A DNA stretch of 15,320 nt from Flavobacteriaceae bacterium (GTDB taxonomy: Bacteria > Bacteroidota > Bacteroidia > Flavobacteriales > Flavobacteriaceae). Positions 1 to 7,240 of the stretch are shown here, piece by piece. The stretch is from assembly GCA_030618945.1 (NCBI GenBank), contig JAUXCI010000028.1, positions 1 through 15,320 on the forward strand. Direction: 5' to 3'. Each line of letters opens with the position of its first letter. The first letter of the stretch is position 1. Under the pieces are notes generated by a model that saw nothing but the letters and a program-made list of their open reading frames with translations, was not told the DNA's origin and did no database searches. A program made the translations under genes and the position numbers.

Positions 1-826
1 ACTGGTTCATAGAAATTACATCGGTATAACCTTCAACTAAATAACAATTATCTTCTCTCGCTATGCTTTGCTTGGCCTGATACAGGCCATAGAGAATTTT
101 ACTTTTATGATAGATGATACTCTCAGGAGAATTCAAGTATTTTGCCGCGTTTTTATCAGCAGATAAGATTCTTCCACCAAATCCGAGTATTCTTCCACTC
201 ATACTGTGAATTGGAAAAATTACCCGACCTTTAAATCTGTCAAATTTTCTATTCTCCTTAACAATCGTGAGCCCTGTTTTATCTAAAAACTCAATATCAT
301 ATTTTTTGCGTTCTGCTTCTTCAGTGAATGCTGTCCATTCATCAAGGGAATATCCAAGTTCAAATTTCTTTATAGTGTCATCGGTAAAACCCCTTTCTTT
401 GAAATAAGAAAACCCGATGGCCTTTCCTTTCTCAGAATTCCAAAGCACATCCGAAAAATAGTTTTTTGCAAACTCAGACACAAGGAACATACTTTCCCTT
501 TCATCTGATTTCTGTTTTTCCTGATCGGTCTGCTCTGTCTCTTCAACTTCAATTTGATACTTTCTGGCAAGGTACCTGATGGCTTCAGGGTAGGAATAAT
601 GCTCATGCTCCATTAAAAAAGTGATGGCATTACCACCTTTTCCAGTACTAAAATCCTTCCAGATTTGTTTCACTGGAGATACCATAAAGGAAGGCGTCTT
701 TTCATCCGTAAACGGACTAAGACCCTTAAAATTCGCTCCTGCTTTTTTAAGGTTGACAAAATCACCAATGACCTCTTCAACCCGAGCAGTTTCAAATACT
801 ATGTCAATGGTTTCTTTTGAGATCAT
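1..826 (-). CDS. dnaG: DNA primase DnaG, N-terminal 275 residues (cut by window edge)
   Basis: Primase makes the RNA primers for chromosome replication and works with the replicative helicase at the fork. The visible part holds the CHC2-type N-terminal domain (about residues 1-100), the primase core with GRVIFPI and GFGGR (about 200-219) and KYLNSPE (229-235). It also has the start of the TOPRIM fold, VEGYTD, whose E265 aligns with the catalytic glutamate of E. coli DnaG. The frame is open from ATG at 826 to the left edge, so the rest of TOPRIM and the helicase-binding domain lie outside. Oddity: the four zinc ligands of the family (C-x2-H, 17 residues, C-x2-C) are replaced at exactly conserved spacing by S37, T40, D58 and T61, while the surrounding KTPSF and GKGGN motifs remain. 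The gene follows clpX on the same strand but is separated from it by a terminator hairpin. Confidence 0.95.
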   Translation of the reverse strand, partial: MISKETIDIVFETARVEEVIGDFVNLKKAGANFKGLSPFTDEKTPSFMVSPVKQIWKDFSTGKGGNAITFLMEHEHYSYPEAIRYLARKYQIEVEETEQTDQEKQKSDERESMFLVSEFAKNYFSDVLWNSEKGKAIGFSYFKERGFTDDTIKKFELGYSLDEWTAFTEEAERKKYDIEFLDKTGLTIVKENRKFDRFKGRVIFPIHSMSGRILGFGGRILSADKNAAKYLNSPESIIYHKSKILYGLYQAKQSIAREDNCYLVEGYTDVISMNQ

Positions 827-856
827 TATGCTATGTGAAAATTTCAGGTATAAGAT

Positions 857-883
857 AAAAACTGTCAGATTAATGACAGTTTT
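857..883 (-). terminator. Rho-independent terminator of clpPX
   Basis: A perfect 10-bp stem (arms 858-867 and 874-883) with a 6-nt loop is followed on the minus strand by a run of five U residues. It lies 25 nt beyond the clpX stop and 31 nt before the dnaG start. This separates clpPX from dnaG, although some readthrough into dnaG is possible. Confidence 0.75.
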
Positions 884-908
884 ATTTTATTTGAATTCAT
901 TCTGTTGT

Positions 909-2147
909 TTAAGAAACAGCTTTTAACTTCTTAATTGTAGATTTAGAAATTTTATCTTCCGCGTATTTTTTTGTCACCGTTAAACTTTTTTCTTCAGTTC
1001 CTGGCATTTCAAACATAGCGTCTGTAAGGACTACTTCACATAAAGATCTGAGCCCTCTTGCTCCTAATTTATAATCTACTGCCTTATCAACGATAAAATC
1101 CAAGGCATCATCATCTATTACAAATTCGATCCCATCCATTTCAAACAATCGGATATACTGCTTGATAATCGCATTTTTGGGTTCTGTCAAAATAGACCTA
1201 AGCGTCTTTTTATCCAAAGGTCTCATAAAAGTTAGCGCAGGTAACCTACCAATAATCTCCGGTATAAGACCGAAAGTCTTTAGGTCACTTGGAATAATAT
1301 ACTGTAATAGGTTTTCTTCGTCAATTTTATCGTCTGAAATAGATGCACTGTATCCAACAGCCTGCATATTCAGCCTTTTACTTATTACCTTATCAATTCC
1401 GCTAAATGCACCACCGGCAATAAAAAGAATATTTGCGGTATCAACCTCAACAAATTTTTGATCAGGATGTTTTCGCCCACCTTTTGGCGGAACATTTACA
1501 ATTGTGCCTTCCAGTAACTTTAACAGCGCCTGCTGAACGCCTTCACCCGACACATCACGTGTTATAGATGGGTTGTCACTTTTACGGGCAATCTTATCTA
1601 TTTCATCTATAAAAACGATACCTTTTTCAGCCTTGTCAACCTTATAGTCTGCAGCCTGAAGCAATCTCGTCAAAATGGTTTCAACATCTTCACCTACATA
1701 TCCAGCCTCGGTCAAAACCGTGGCATCAACGATGGCAAAAGGAACATCAAGCATTCTTGCTATTGTTTTAGCAATCAGCGTTTTTCCAGTTCCCGTTTCT
1801 CCTACTAGAATAATATTACTTTTTTCTATTTCTACATCATCTTCTTTCGATGATGGTTTTTGCAACAATCTTTTATAATGATTATATACGGCAACAGACA
1901 TTACCTTTTTTGACTCGTCCTGTCCGATAATGTATTGATCCAGAAATTCTTTGATCTCTTTAGGTTTCTTAACTAAAAAGTCATTCCCTACCTTCTTCTT
2001 TTCATTCATTGATTCCTCAAGCACAATGCCATGTGCCTGTTCAATGCACTTGTCACATATATGTGAATCAACCCCAGCGATCAATAAATTGGTCTCCTCC
2101 TTTTTTCTTTTACAAAATGAACATTCTAGTTCTTCTTTTTTCGCCAT
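909..2147 (-). CDS. clpX: ATP-dependent Clp protease ATP-binding subunit ClpX
   Basis: ClpX is the AAA+ unfoldase that recognises tagged or native substrates and threads them into ClpP. At 412 residues it has the usual family length. Visible parts: an N-terminal Cys4 zinc-binding domain (C9, C12, C31, C34); Walker A GETGTGKT (116-123); pore loop GYVG (149-152); Walker B IVFIDE (177-182); the RKH loop (225-227); and sensor-2 GAR (362-364). The loop that docks on ClpP, IGF in E. coli, reads VGY here (264-266). The gene lies 47 bp after clpP on the same strand with no terminator between them, so the two are probably co-transcribed and made in balanced amounts. The start at 2147 places the zinc domain directly at the N-terminus as in homologues. 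Confidence 0.98.
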   Translation of the reverse strand: MAKKEELECSFCKRKKEETNLLIAGVDSHICDKCIEQAHGIVLEESMNEKKKVGNDFLVKKPKEIKEFLDQYIIGQDESKKVMSVAVYNHYKRLLQKPSSKEDDVEIEKSNIILVGETGTGKTLIAKTIARMLDVPFAIVDATVLTEAGYVGEDVETILTRLLQAADYKVDKAEKGIVFIDEIDKIARKSDNPSITRDVSGEGVQQALLKLLEGTIVNVPPKGGRKHPDQKFVEVDTANILFIAGGAFSGIDKVISKRLNMQAVGYSASISDDKIDEENLLQYIIPSDLKTFGLIPEIIGRLPALTFMRPLDKKTLRSILTEPKNAIIKQYIRLFEMDGIEFVIDDDALDFIVDKAVDYKLGARGLRSLCEVVLTDAMFEMPGTEEKSLTVTKKYAEDKISKSTIKKLKAVS

Positions 2148-2194
2148 CTTCTTCTAAATTTAGATAAGTTCAGTAGATTTTTAAACTACAAAGC

Positions 2195-2857
2195 TTATTT
2201 TTTCCTGGTTAAAATTTCGTCAATCATACCATAGGCTTTCGCTTCGTTTGCTTTCATCCAATAATCTCTATCTGAATCATCGTGCACTTTTTTAATCTTT
2301 TGACCTGAGTGGGTCGCAATAATCTGATAAAGTTCATCCTTCAGTTTCATTATTTCACGTGCAGTAATCTCTATATCTGATGCCTGTCCCTGAGCTCCTC
2401 CTAAGGGTTGGTGAATCATAATTCTTGAATGTGGTAAGGCAGATCTTTTCCCTTTCTCCCCTGCACACATCAACACTGCTCCCATTGAGGCTGCCATCCC
2501 AGTACAAATTGTAGCTATTTCAGGCTTGATAAACTGCATGGTATCATAGATACCCAATCCAGCATACACTCCTCCTCCAGGAGAATTAATATAAATAGAA
2601 ATGTCCTTTGAAGAGTCTACACTTTCAAGGAACAATAATTGTGCCTGAATAATATTGGCAACATAATCAGTGATTGCCGTACCCAGAAATATGATTCTGT
2701 CCATCATCAACCTGGAAAATACATCCATTTGAGCGACGTTCAATTGTCTTTCTTCAATAATATATGGGGTCACACTGCTTACTAATTGATCAATATGCAG
2801 GCTGTTGATGCCTTGATCCTTTACAGCGAATTTTTTAAACTCATTTCCGTAATTCAT
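2195..2857 (-). CDS. clpP: ATP-dependent Clp protease proteolytic subunit ClpP
   Basis: ClpP is the serine peptidase that forms the double-heptamer chamber degrading proteins delivered by ClpX. The 220-residue product carries the complete triad: S124 in GMAASMG, H149 in MIHQP and D198 in DRDYW. It also has the NSPGG strand-turn (91-95) that helps form the oxyanion site. The N-terminus is about 15 residues longer than mature E. coli ClpP and could be a processed propeptide. The gene is first in a clpP-clpX unit, downstream of tig on the same strand. The tig terminator and a 272-bp gap imply its own promoter. A single clpP is seen in this window. Confidence 0.98.
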   Translation of the reverse strand: MNYGNEFKKFAVKDQGINSLHIDQLVSSVTPYIIEERQLNVAQMDVFSRLMMDRIIFLGTAITDYVANIIQAQLLFLESVDSSKDISIYINSPGGGVYAGLGIYDTMQFIKPEIATICTGMAASMGAVLMCAGEKGKRSALPHSRIMIHQPLGGAQGQASDIEITAREIMKLKDELYQIIATHSGQKIKKVHDDSDRDYWMKANEAKAYGMIDEILTRKK

Positions 2858-2885
2858 ATAAATATTTTTTAAATCATTTAGTCAG

Positions 2886-2893
2886 TAAATATA
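2886..2893 (-). promoter_or_regulatory. Candidate -7 box for clpPX
   Basis: Read on the minus strand the box is TATATTTA, matching the Bacteroidota consensus TAnnTTTG at all but the last position. It sits 28 nt before the clpP ATG. No convincing -33 TTG is seen at the expected spacing, so the call is tentative. Confidence 0.35.
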
Positions 2894-2928
2894 CTAATTA
2901 ATTAGAATGATAAAATAATTTACGTTTA

Positions 2929-2957
2929 TTAGTGTCATCAACACCTTAGTGTCATCA
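2929..2957. repeat. Tandem 12-bp direct repeat upstream of clpP
   Basis: TTAGTGTCATCA occurs at 2929-2940 and again at 2946-2957, a period of 17 bp. It lies 72-100 bp before the clpP start, just upstream of the candidate -7 box. The placement suits an activator or repressor site for clpPX, but a chance local duplication is equally possible. Confidence 0.45.
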
Positions 2958-3044
2958 TAATAAACTCGCCCCTTTGAAATATTCTTGGTTTATCCTAAAA
3001 TCAAAGATGATTTGTAAACAGTTTATAAAACTTAATTCGAATAA

Positions 3045-3063
3045 AAATACCAGTTTGGTATTT
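3045..3063. repeat. 8-bp perfect dyad between tig terminator and clpP
   Basis: AAATACCA (3045-3052) and TGGTATTT (3056-3063) are exact reverse complements separated by 3 nt. The dyad lies 17 nt past the tig terminator stem. It could be an operator half-site pair or a minor second hairpin; nothing else identifies it. Confidence 0.35.
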
Positions 3064-3076
3064 CCTTCAATTGGTC

Positions 3077-3116
3077 AAAAAAAAACTCCATAATTAATAG
3101 TCATTATGGAGTTTTT
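3077..3116 (-). terminator. Strong Rho-independent terminator of tig
   Basis: A perfect 14-bp stem (3081-3094 with 3103-3116) and 8-nt loop begin 13 nt after the tig stop codon. On the minus strand the stem runs into an uninterrupted tract of nine U residues. This separates tig from clpPX transcription. Confidence 0.9.
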
Positions 3117-3129
3117 AAGTTTTTCCTGA

Positions 3130-4452
3130 TTATTTGTAAACTTCTTTTACAAATTCTTCGTAGGTCACTTCTTTAGACTTAAGCTTGATATTCTCCTTAA
3201 AGAATGTCAATAGTTTCTCGTTTTTCAACTGATCTGACAAGCGTTTTACTTCTTCCTGATTTGACAAGACTCTTGTAACAATTCCTTCTAATTCCTTATC
3301 ATCAATTTTATTATCACCATATTGAGCCATTTGAGTCTTAACAAATCCTTTGGTATAATCTTTAAGGTCTTCATAAGTAACCTGAAGACTATTGGCTGTC
3401 ATTAATTTACCTTCAATCAACTGATATCTCAAGCCTTTTTCAGATTTTTCATATTCTTCCCCAGCCTGCTCAGCAGTCATTGGTTTTTCGCCAGAAACCG
3501 CAAGCCATTTCTTAAGAAACTCGGCAGGCAAATCAAATTTTGTGTTTTCTATTAAATTTTCAGTAACCGCATTTAACAATTGCTGCTCTGCTTGTGAGGC
3601 AAATTGTTTCTCAGCATCTTCTTTCAATCTCTGCTTGAGTTCTTCTTCACTTTTTATCAAGTCAGCTCCAAAAAGTTTATCGAACAATTCCTGATTCAAT
3701 TCGGCAAGTTCAGTTTGGCTAATCTCTTCAATCGTAAAATTCAATGTCGTATCAAAATCGTGAGCTTCATCATGTGAGATCCCTAATATATTCATCAACA
3801 TATGATCATCAGTAAATAATTTTTTTGAACTAAGATCGAGGGCGTCCCCAACTTTAAGCCCTAAAAATTTCTTTTGATTCGCTTTTCCTTTAATCTTTTC
3901 CAATTTAAAGGTTGATTTTTTCTCTATCTCTTTTTCTTCGTTTACAAAAGTTCCTGTAATATTTGAATTTTCTTCGACAGCAACTTGGGTAATCACTTTA
4001 CCATATTGTTCACGAATATTTTCCAATTGGTTATTGACCATCTTGTCATCAGCTACAATTTTATAGGAAGTAATAGCTTTCTTCGGTTTTAAGTCTACTT
4101 CAAATTCAGGGGCAAGACCCAATTCAAATTCAAAGCTAAACTGTTCTCCTTCCCATGAAAAACCTTCCTGCATTTTAGGTAGTGGGTTTCCCAGGACATC
4201 CAATTTTTCCTCAACCAAAAAATTATTTAAAGATTCTTGAATAAGCTTGTTTACTTCATCAATCATAACAGATTTTCCATACTGCTTTTTCACCAGACTC
4301 ATAGGGACATGTCCCTTTCTAAATCCAGGGATATTCGCCTTTCTCCTATAGTCATCAAGTTGGGTATCAACTTTTTCCTGATAATCTTTGGCTGTAATAT
4401 CAATTTTCACAACCGAATTAAGTGCATCAATGTCTTCTTTCGTAATCTTCAT
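3130..4452 (-). CDS. tig: Trigger factor (ribosome-associated chaperone)
   Basis: Trigger factor binds the ribosome exit tunnel and shields nascent chains. The 440-residue length is close to that of E. coli (432). The ribosome-docking signature GFRKGHVP is at residues 43-50, followed by the N-terminal tail domain and a long helical C-terminal domain (about 250-440) that forms the chaperone cradle. The middle section (about 150-245), where the FKBP-type prolyl isomerase domain normally lies, shows no recognisable FKBP core and appears strongly diverged. Nascent-chain chaperone activity is therefore well supported but isomerase activity is doubtful. The gene is transcribed alone, with its own promoter (4490-4497) and terminator. 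It neighbours clpPX, an arrangement common in bacteria. Confidence 0.93.
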   Translation of the reverse strand: MKITKEDIDALNSVVKIDITAKDYQEKVDTQLDDYRRKANIPGFRKGHVPMSLVKKQYGKSVMIDEVNKLIQESLNNFLVEEKLDVLGNPLPKMQEGFSWEGEQFSFEFELGLAPEFEVDLKPKKAITSYKIVADDKMVNNQLENIREQYGKVITQVAVEENSNITGTFVNEEKEIEKKSTFKLEKIKGKANQKKFLGLKVGDALDLSSKKLFTDDHMLMNILGISHDEAHDFDTTLNFTIEEISQTELAELNQELFDKLFGADLIKSEEELKQRLKEDAEKQFASQAEQQLLNAVTENLIENTKFDLPAEFLKKWLAVSGEKPMTAEQAGEEYEKSEKGLRYQLIEGKLMTANSLQVTYEDLKDYTKGFVKTQMAQYGDNKIDDKELEGIVTRVLSNQEEVKRLSDQLKNEKLLTFFKENIKLKSKEVTYEEFVKEVYK

Positions 4453-4489
4453 CCTAATTAAAATTTATTTCTTTAAAAAATTGAGGTTG

Positions 4490-4497
4490 CAAAAATA
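4490..4497 (-). promoter_or_regulatory. -7 box of the tig promoter
   Basis: On the minus strand this reads TATTTTTG, an exact match to the Bacteroidota TAnnTTTG element. It is 37 nt before the tig ATG, which leaves a leader of about 30 nt. A clear -33 element is not visible; the expected position reads TTAG. Confidence 0.6.
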
Positions 4498-4516
4498 ATA
4501 ATTTTAAGCCAATTTC

Positions 4517-4566
4517 TAACATAGATTACACCTTAATCAAAAGATAATAGGGCTAATCTTATGTTA
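4517..4566. repeat. Imperfect inverted repeat upstream of tig
   Basis: TAACATAGATTA (4517-4528) pairs with TAATCTTATGTTA (4554-4566) with one bulged base and a 25-nt spacer. The left arm coincides with the expected -33 region of the tig promoter. The structure also lies 34 nt past the stop of the upstream membrane-protein gene, but it lacks a U tract and so is a poor terminator. Confidence 0.45.
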
Positions 4567-4599
4567 AAAATTAAAAAAAGTAATTTTAAAAGGGTAATT

Positions 4600-4944
4600 C
4601 TAGTCCTTTTCGATGATTTTATGTAAAATCGATTCAAAAAATGAAAGTATTATACTAAACAATAGAGCTATCCAAAAACCGGAAACACTGAATCCGTCAA
4701 TCCAACTATTCGCCAGTAAAATCATAGCCGCATTGATAACAAATAAAAACAATCCGAGCGTCAAAATCGTAACAGGTAGGGTGAGTATGACTAAAATCGG
4801 CTTTAGAATTGAAAATAAAATTCCTACTATAAATGCTACCCAAATAGCGGTTCCGTAACTATCTACCTGAACGCCGGGAAGAATTTTAGCAATAACCAGC
4901 ACAGCAAAAGCGGTAAGCAGCACTTTAAAAATATATTTCATCAC
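4600..4944 (-). CDS. Small four-helix membrane protein, phage holin superfamily IV type
   Basis: This 114-residue protein is almost entirely hydrophobic. Four membrane segments can be read, at about residues 3-22, 31-52, 54-79 and 90-110. The pattern, with LKPILVILTLPVTILTLGLF spanning the middle, matches the Pfam family of 4-TMS holin-like proteins (formerly DUF360). These are widespread in chromosomes and mostly unrelated to any prophage. Function is unknown; lysis should not be assumed, since no phage genes are nearby. It is the last gene of the pdxJ-hydrolase unit, 30 bp downstream of the hydrolase. The start could be the first or second of two adjacent ATG codons (4944 or 4941). Confidence 0.8.
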   Translation of the reverse strand: MMKYIFKVLLTAFAVLVIAKILPGVQVDSYGTAIWVAFIVGILFSILKPILVILTLPVTILTLGLFLFVINAAMILLANSWIDGFSVSGFWIALLFSIILSFFESILHKIIEKD

Positions 4945-4974
4945 AATTGTTTCATTATTGAGAGAGCAAGCAAA

Positions 4975-5748
4975 TTAACCATTTTTGAGAAAGCCCACAA
5001 CATTATTGTAAAAATCTATGGGATTTTCGGCATGAAGCCAGTGGCCTGAATTCGATATGATTGTTATCCGACTATTTGGAAAATGGGCATGGATATGCCG
5101 TTCATCATCTTCTGTGATATAGCCGGAATTTGCTCCTTTTAAAAAAAGAGTTGGACCTTCATAAACTGCTCTTGGAGGTAATTCCACTCCAACTTCATCA
5201 ATTTGCTCCTCCAGGACCTCAAGATTAAATCTATAAGCAAACTGACCCCTATTATTCCTGTAAACATTCTTTAAAAGAAATTGTCGTATTTCAAACTCAG
5301 GGATGTATTGTTTATAAATTTCTTCAATATCATTTCTGGAAGACACTTTTTCAAAATCAACCGCATTTAAGGCATTCAAAATATGTTGATGATGTCGAGG
5401 ATAAAATTTTGGTGCGATATCTGCCACAATCAGTTTATTCACTAATTCCGGGTATTCCACAGCAAAAAGCATCGCGGTTTTCCCTCCCATGGAATGACCG
5501 AGGATATTGACGATTCCTAAACCTTTGTGTTGTATATAACTTAGAAGATCTTCAACCATGTGTTCGTATGAAAACTCATCGTCATGAAAACTTCTTCCGT
5601 GGTTTCTTTGATCTACCAAATGCACTTCATAATCCTGTGAAAAATTGAGCGCCAGAGATTTCCAGTTGTCTCCCATTCCCAAAAATCCGTGAAGTACAAT
5701 TAAGGGCTCTCCGCTGCCGGAAATCGTAGCGTGTAAAAGATTCATCAT
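4975..5748 (-). CDS. Alpha/beta hydrolase, YbfF-like esterase
   Basis: The 257-residue product is an alpha/beta-fold hydrolase. The oxyanion motif LHGFLG is at 19-24, DQRNHGRS at 46-53, the nucleophile elbow GHSMGG at 84-89 (S86), and SGHWLH at 234-239 (H236). By analogy with E. coli YbfF the acid is probably D110 in VADIAP. YbfF-type enzymes cleave short acyl esters and acyl-CoA thioesters, but the physiological substrate here is unknown. The protein is cytosolic: no signal peptide is visible. Its start overlaps the pdxJ stop in an ATGA arrangement, so translation is likely coupled. A second in-frame ATG directly follows the first. Confidence 0.9.
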   Translation of the reverse strand: MMNLLHATISGSGEPLIVLHGFLGMGDNWKSLALNFSQDYEVHLVDQRNHGRSFHDDEFSYEHMVEDLLSYIQHKGLGIVNILGHSMGGKTAMLFAVEYPELVNKLIVADIAPKFYPRHHQHILNALNAVDFEKVSSRNDIEEIYKQYIPEFEIRQFLLKNVYRNNRGQFAYRFNLEVLEEQIDEVGVELPPRAVYEGPTLFLKGANSGYITEDDERHIHAHFPNSRITIISNSGHWLHAENPIDFYNNVVGFLKNG

Positions 5749-6458
5749 ATGAGTTTTTGAAGATACATACCCACTACATTTTGGAGTCCAAAATACAAGG
5801 CTTCGGATATTAGTGCGTGACCAATGGAAACTTCCAAAATTCCAGGAACCTCTTTTACGAAAAAATTTAAATTTTCAAGATTAAGGTCATGACCGGCATT
5901 TATACCCATACCTAATGCTAAGGCCTCCTTAGCCGCGTCAACATAAGGTGTCACTCCCTTTAAATTACCTTTTTCAAAATTTTGTGCATAAGCTTCTGTA
6001 TATAACTCAATACGGTCTGCCCCAGTTTTGGCAGCTCCATTAATAAGTGAAATTTCCGGGTCCATAAATATGGATGTTCTTATGCCATTTCTTTTAAACT
6101 CCGTTACCATTTCACTTAAAAAATCAAAATGTTTTAGTGTATCCCAACCAGCATTGGAGGTAATTGCGTCAACAGCATCCGGAACCAGCGTAACCTGTTC
6201 CGGCTTGATTTTTAACACCAGATCAACAAACTCTGGAATAGGATTTCCTTCAATATTGAATTCGGTATTTACTACTGATTTGAGCTCAAATGCATCACTG
6301 TATTTTATATGTCTTTGATCAGGCCTAGGATGTATAGTAATACCCTGTGCGCCAAAGCGCTGAATGTCAACCGCAGCTTTTAAAAGGTCAGGCATATTAC
6401 CACCCCTGGCGTTTCTCAAAGTCGCTATTTTATTGATATTAACGCTTAATTTTGTCAT
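5745..6458 (-). CDS. pdxJ: Pyridoxine 5'-phosphate synthase PdxJ
   Basis: PdxJ condenses 1-deoxy-D-xylulose 5-phosphate with 3-amino-2-oxopropyl phosphate to form pyridoxine 5'-phosphate, the ring-closing step of the DXP-dependent vitamin B6 pathway. The 237-residue TIM-barrel protein has SVNINKIATLRNARGG at its N-terminus, H43 and R45 in TIHPRPDQRHI, E70 in NIEGNP, H190 in INAGHDLN and the phosphate-binding SIGHALISEAL near the end (211-221). The loop after VTLVP, usually KRxExTTEGG, reads DAVDAITSNAG here (94-104). It is first in a three-gene unit with the hydrolase and membrane protein. It is divergent from the CBS gene across 109 bp; I see no strong promoter on its side. Confidence 0.96.
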   Translation of the reverse strand: MTKLSVNINKIATLRNARGGNMPDLLKAAVDIQRFGAQGITIHPRPDQRHIKYSDAFELKSVVNTEFNIEGNPIPEFVDLVLKIKPEQVTLVPDAVDAITSNAGWDTLKHFDFLSEMVTEFKRNGIRTSIFMDPEISLINGAAKTGADRIELYTEAYAQNFEKGNLKGVTPYVDAAKEALALGMGINAGHDLNLENLNFFVKEVPGILEVSIGHALISEALYFGLQNVVGMYLQKLI

Positions 6459-6543
6459 TAGGCTTGTATTTATAATTTTAATACAAAAGAAGTTATATAT
6501 TTACAGAATAGTATCTATAAATCAGGGTGTAAAATTACGATAT

Positions 6544-6551
6544 TATCTTTA
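6544..6551 (+). promoter_or_regulatory. Candidate -7 box for the CBS-nadK unit
   Basis: The box reads TATCTTTA, one mismatch from TAnnTTTG, and ends 16 nt before the ATG of the CBS gene. No -33 element is evident. It is the best candidate in the 109-bp divergent region 6459-6567, which otherwise holds only A/T-rich sequence. Confidence 0.3.
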
Positions 6552-6567
6552 GGAAACCTTCTATTTA

Positions 6568-7227
6568 ATGCAAACCATAAATTACATATTAAAAGATATT
6601 CGTCCTCTTGCTCTAAAAGATAACATGGAGAAGATTCGGAAATCGTTTCAAGAATATCCATATTCTCATATACCGATCGTTGAAAAAAAGATTTTCTACG
6701 GTGTAATTTCAAGACAAGAAATTGAAATAATCCAATCGGATTCGTTAAAATTAAATGAACTTCGCCAACTTATCGAACCATTCTATGTAATTGAGAACAT
6801 GAATTGGTTTGAGGTGCTTCAGAATTTCGCAACATACAACACGAATATAATGCCGGTATTGAATGCCAAAAAAGAGTATGCAGGTTATTATGAACTCGAT
6901 GATTTTCTAAACCTTTTTAAGTGCACGCCATTTTTGCATGAGCAAGGTGTCATACTTGTTGTAGCCAAAAGTGTAAATGATTATTCTTTTAGCGAAATTT
7001 CTCAGATTATAGAATCCAATAATGCCAAATTGTTGGGTGTTTTTATTTCAAAAATAGAAGATGATGTGGCCCATATTACCTTAAAACTGAGTCCTCATGA
7101 TATCAATAACACATTGCATTCATTCAGAAGGTATAATTATGAGATCTTAAATGAATTCGAAAAGGATGATTACCTTGACGAATTAAATGAAAGATCAGAT
7201 TATTTGCAAAAATATTTGAACATTTAA
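6568..7227 (+). CDS. CBS-domain protein with C-terminal ACT-like region
   Basis: A 219-residue soluble protein. Residues about 1-58 and 70-122 form a tandem pair of CBS motifs (SHIPIVE...YGVISRQE and TNIMPVLN...YAGYYELDDF), which together usually bind adenine nucleotides and act as an energy sensor. The remainder (about 127-200, GVILVVAKSVNDYSFSEI) resembles an ACT-like regulatory fold, as in AcuB-type proteins. No catalytic domain is visible, so it should work as a ligand-sensing partner. It sits 13 bp before nadK and is surely co-transcribed with it; my recollection is that this pairing recurs in flavobacteria. A link to NAD(P) balance is inference from position only. Confidence 0.85.
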   Translation: MQTINYILKDIRPLALKDNMEKIRKSFQEYPYSHIPIVEKKIFYGVISRQEIEIIQSDSLKLNELRQLIEPFYVIENMNWFEVLQNFATYNTNIMPVLNAKKEYAGYYELDDFLNLFKCTPFLHEQGVILVVAKSVNDYSFSEISQIIESNNAKLLGVFISKIEDDVAHITLKLSPHDINNTLHSFRRYNYEILNEFEKDDYLDELNERSDYLQKYLNI

Positions 7228-7240
7228 GCGCTCTTGCCCC

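Noticed and set aside
621..926. 101-residue plus-strand open frame across the dnaG start
   Set aside because: It is antisense to the conserved primase N-terminus and crosses the clpX terminator hairpin; a shadow frame.
2894..2905. 12-bp palindrome CTAATTAATTAG upstream of clpP
   Set aside because: Pure A/T apart from the ends; palindromes like this are expected by chance in such AT-rich spacer DNA.
3007..3093. 28-residue plus-strand open frame between clpP and tig
   Set aside because: No promoter match or recognisable sequence, and its end runs into the tig terminator stem; best explained by chance.
4567..4587. A 7-bp hairpin after the membrane-protein gene as a terminator
   Set aside because: Both arms consist only of A and T, so the stem is too weak to call, even though a terminator is expected near this place.
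4600..4944. Prophage lysis module suggested by the holin-like protein
   Set aside because: No endolysin, spanin or other phage gene is nearby; this holin-like family is common in chromosomes, and the gene belongs to the pdxJ unit.
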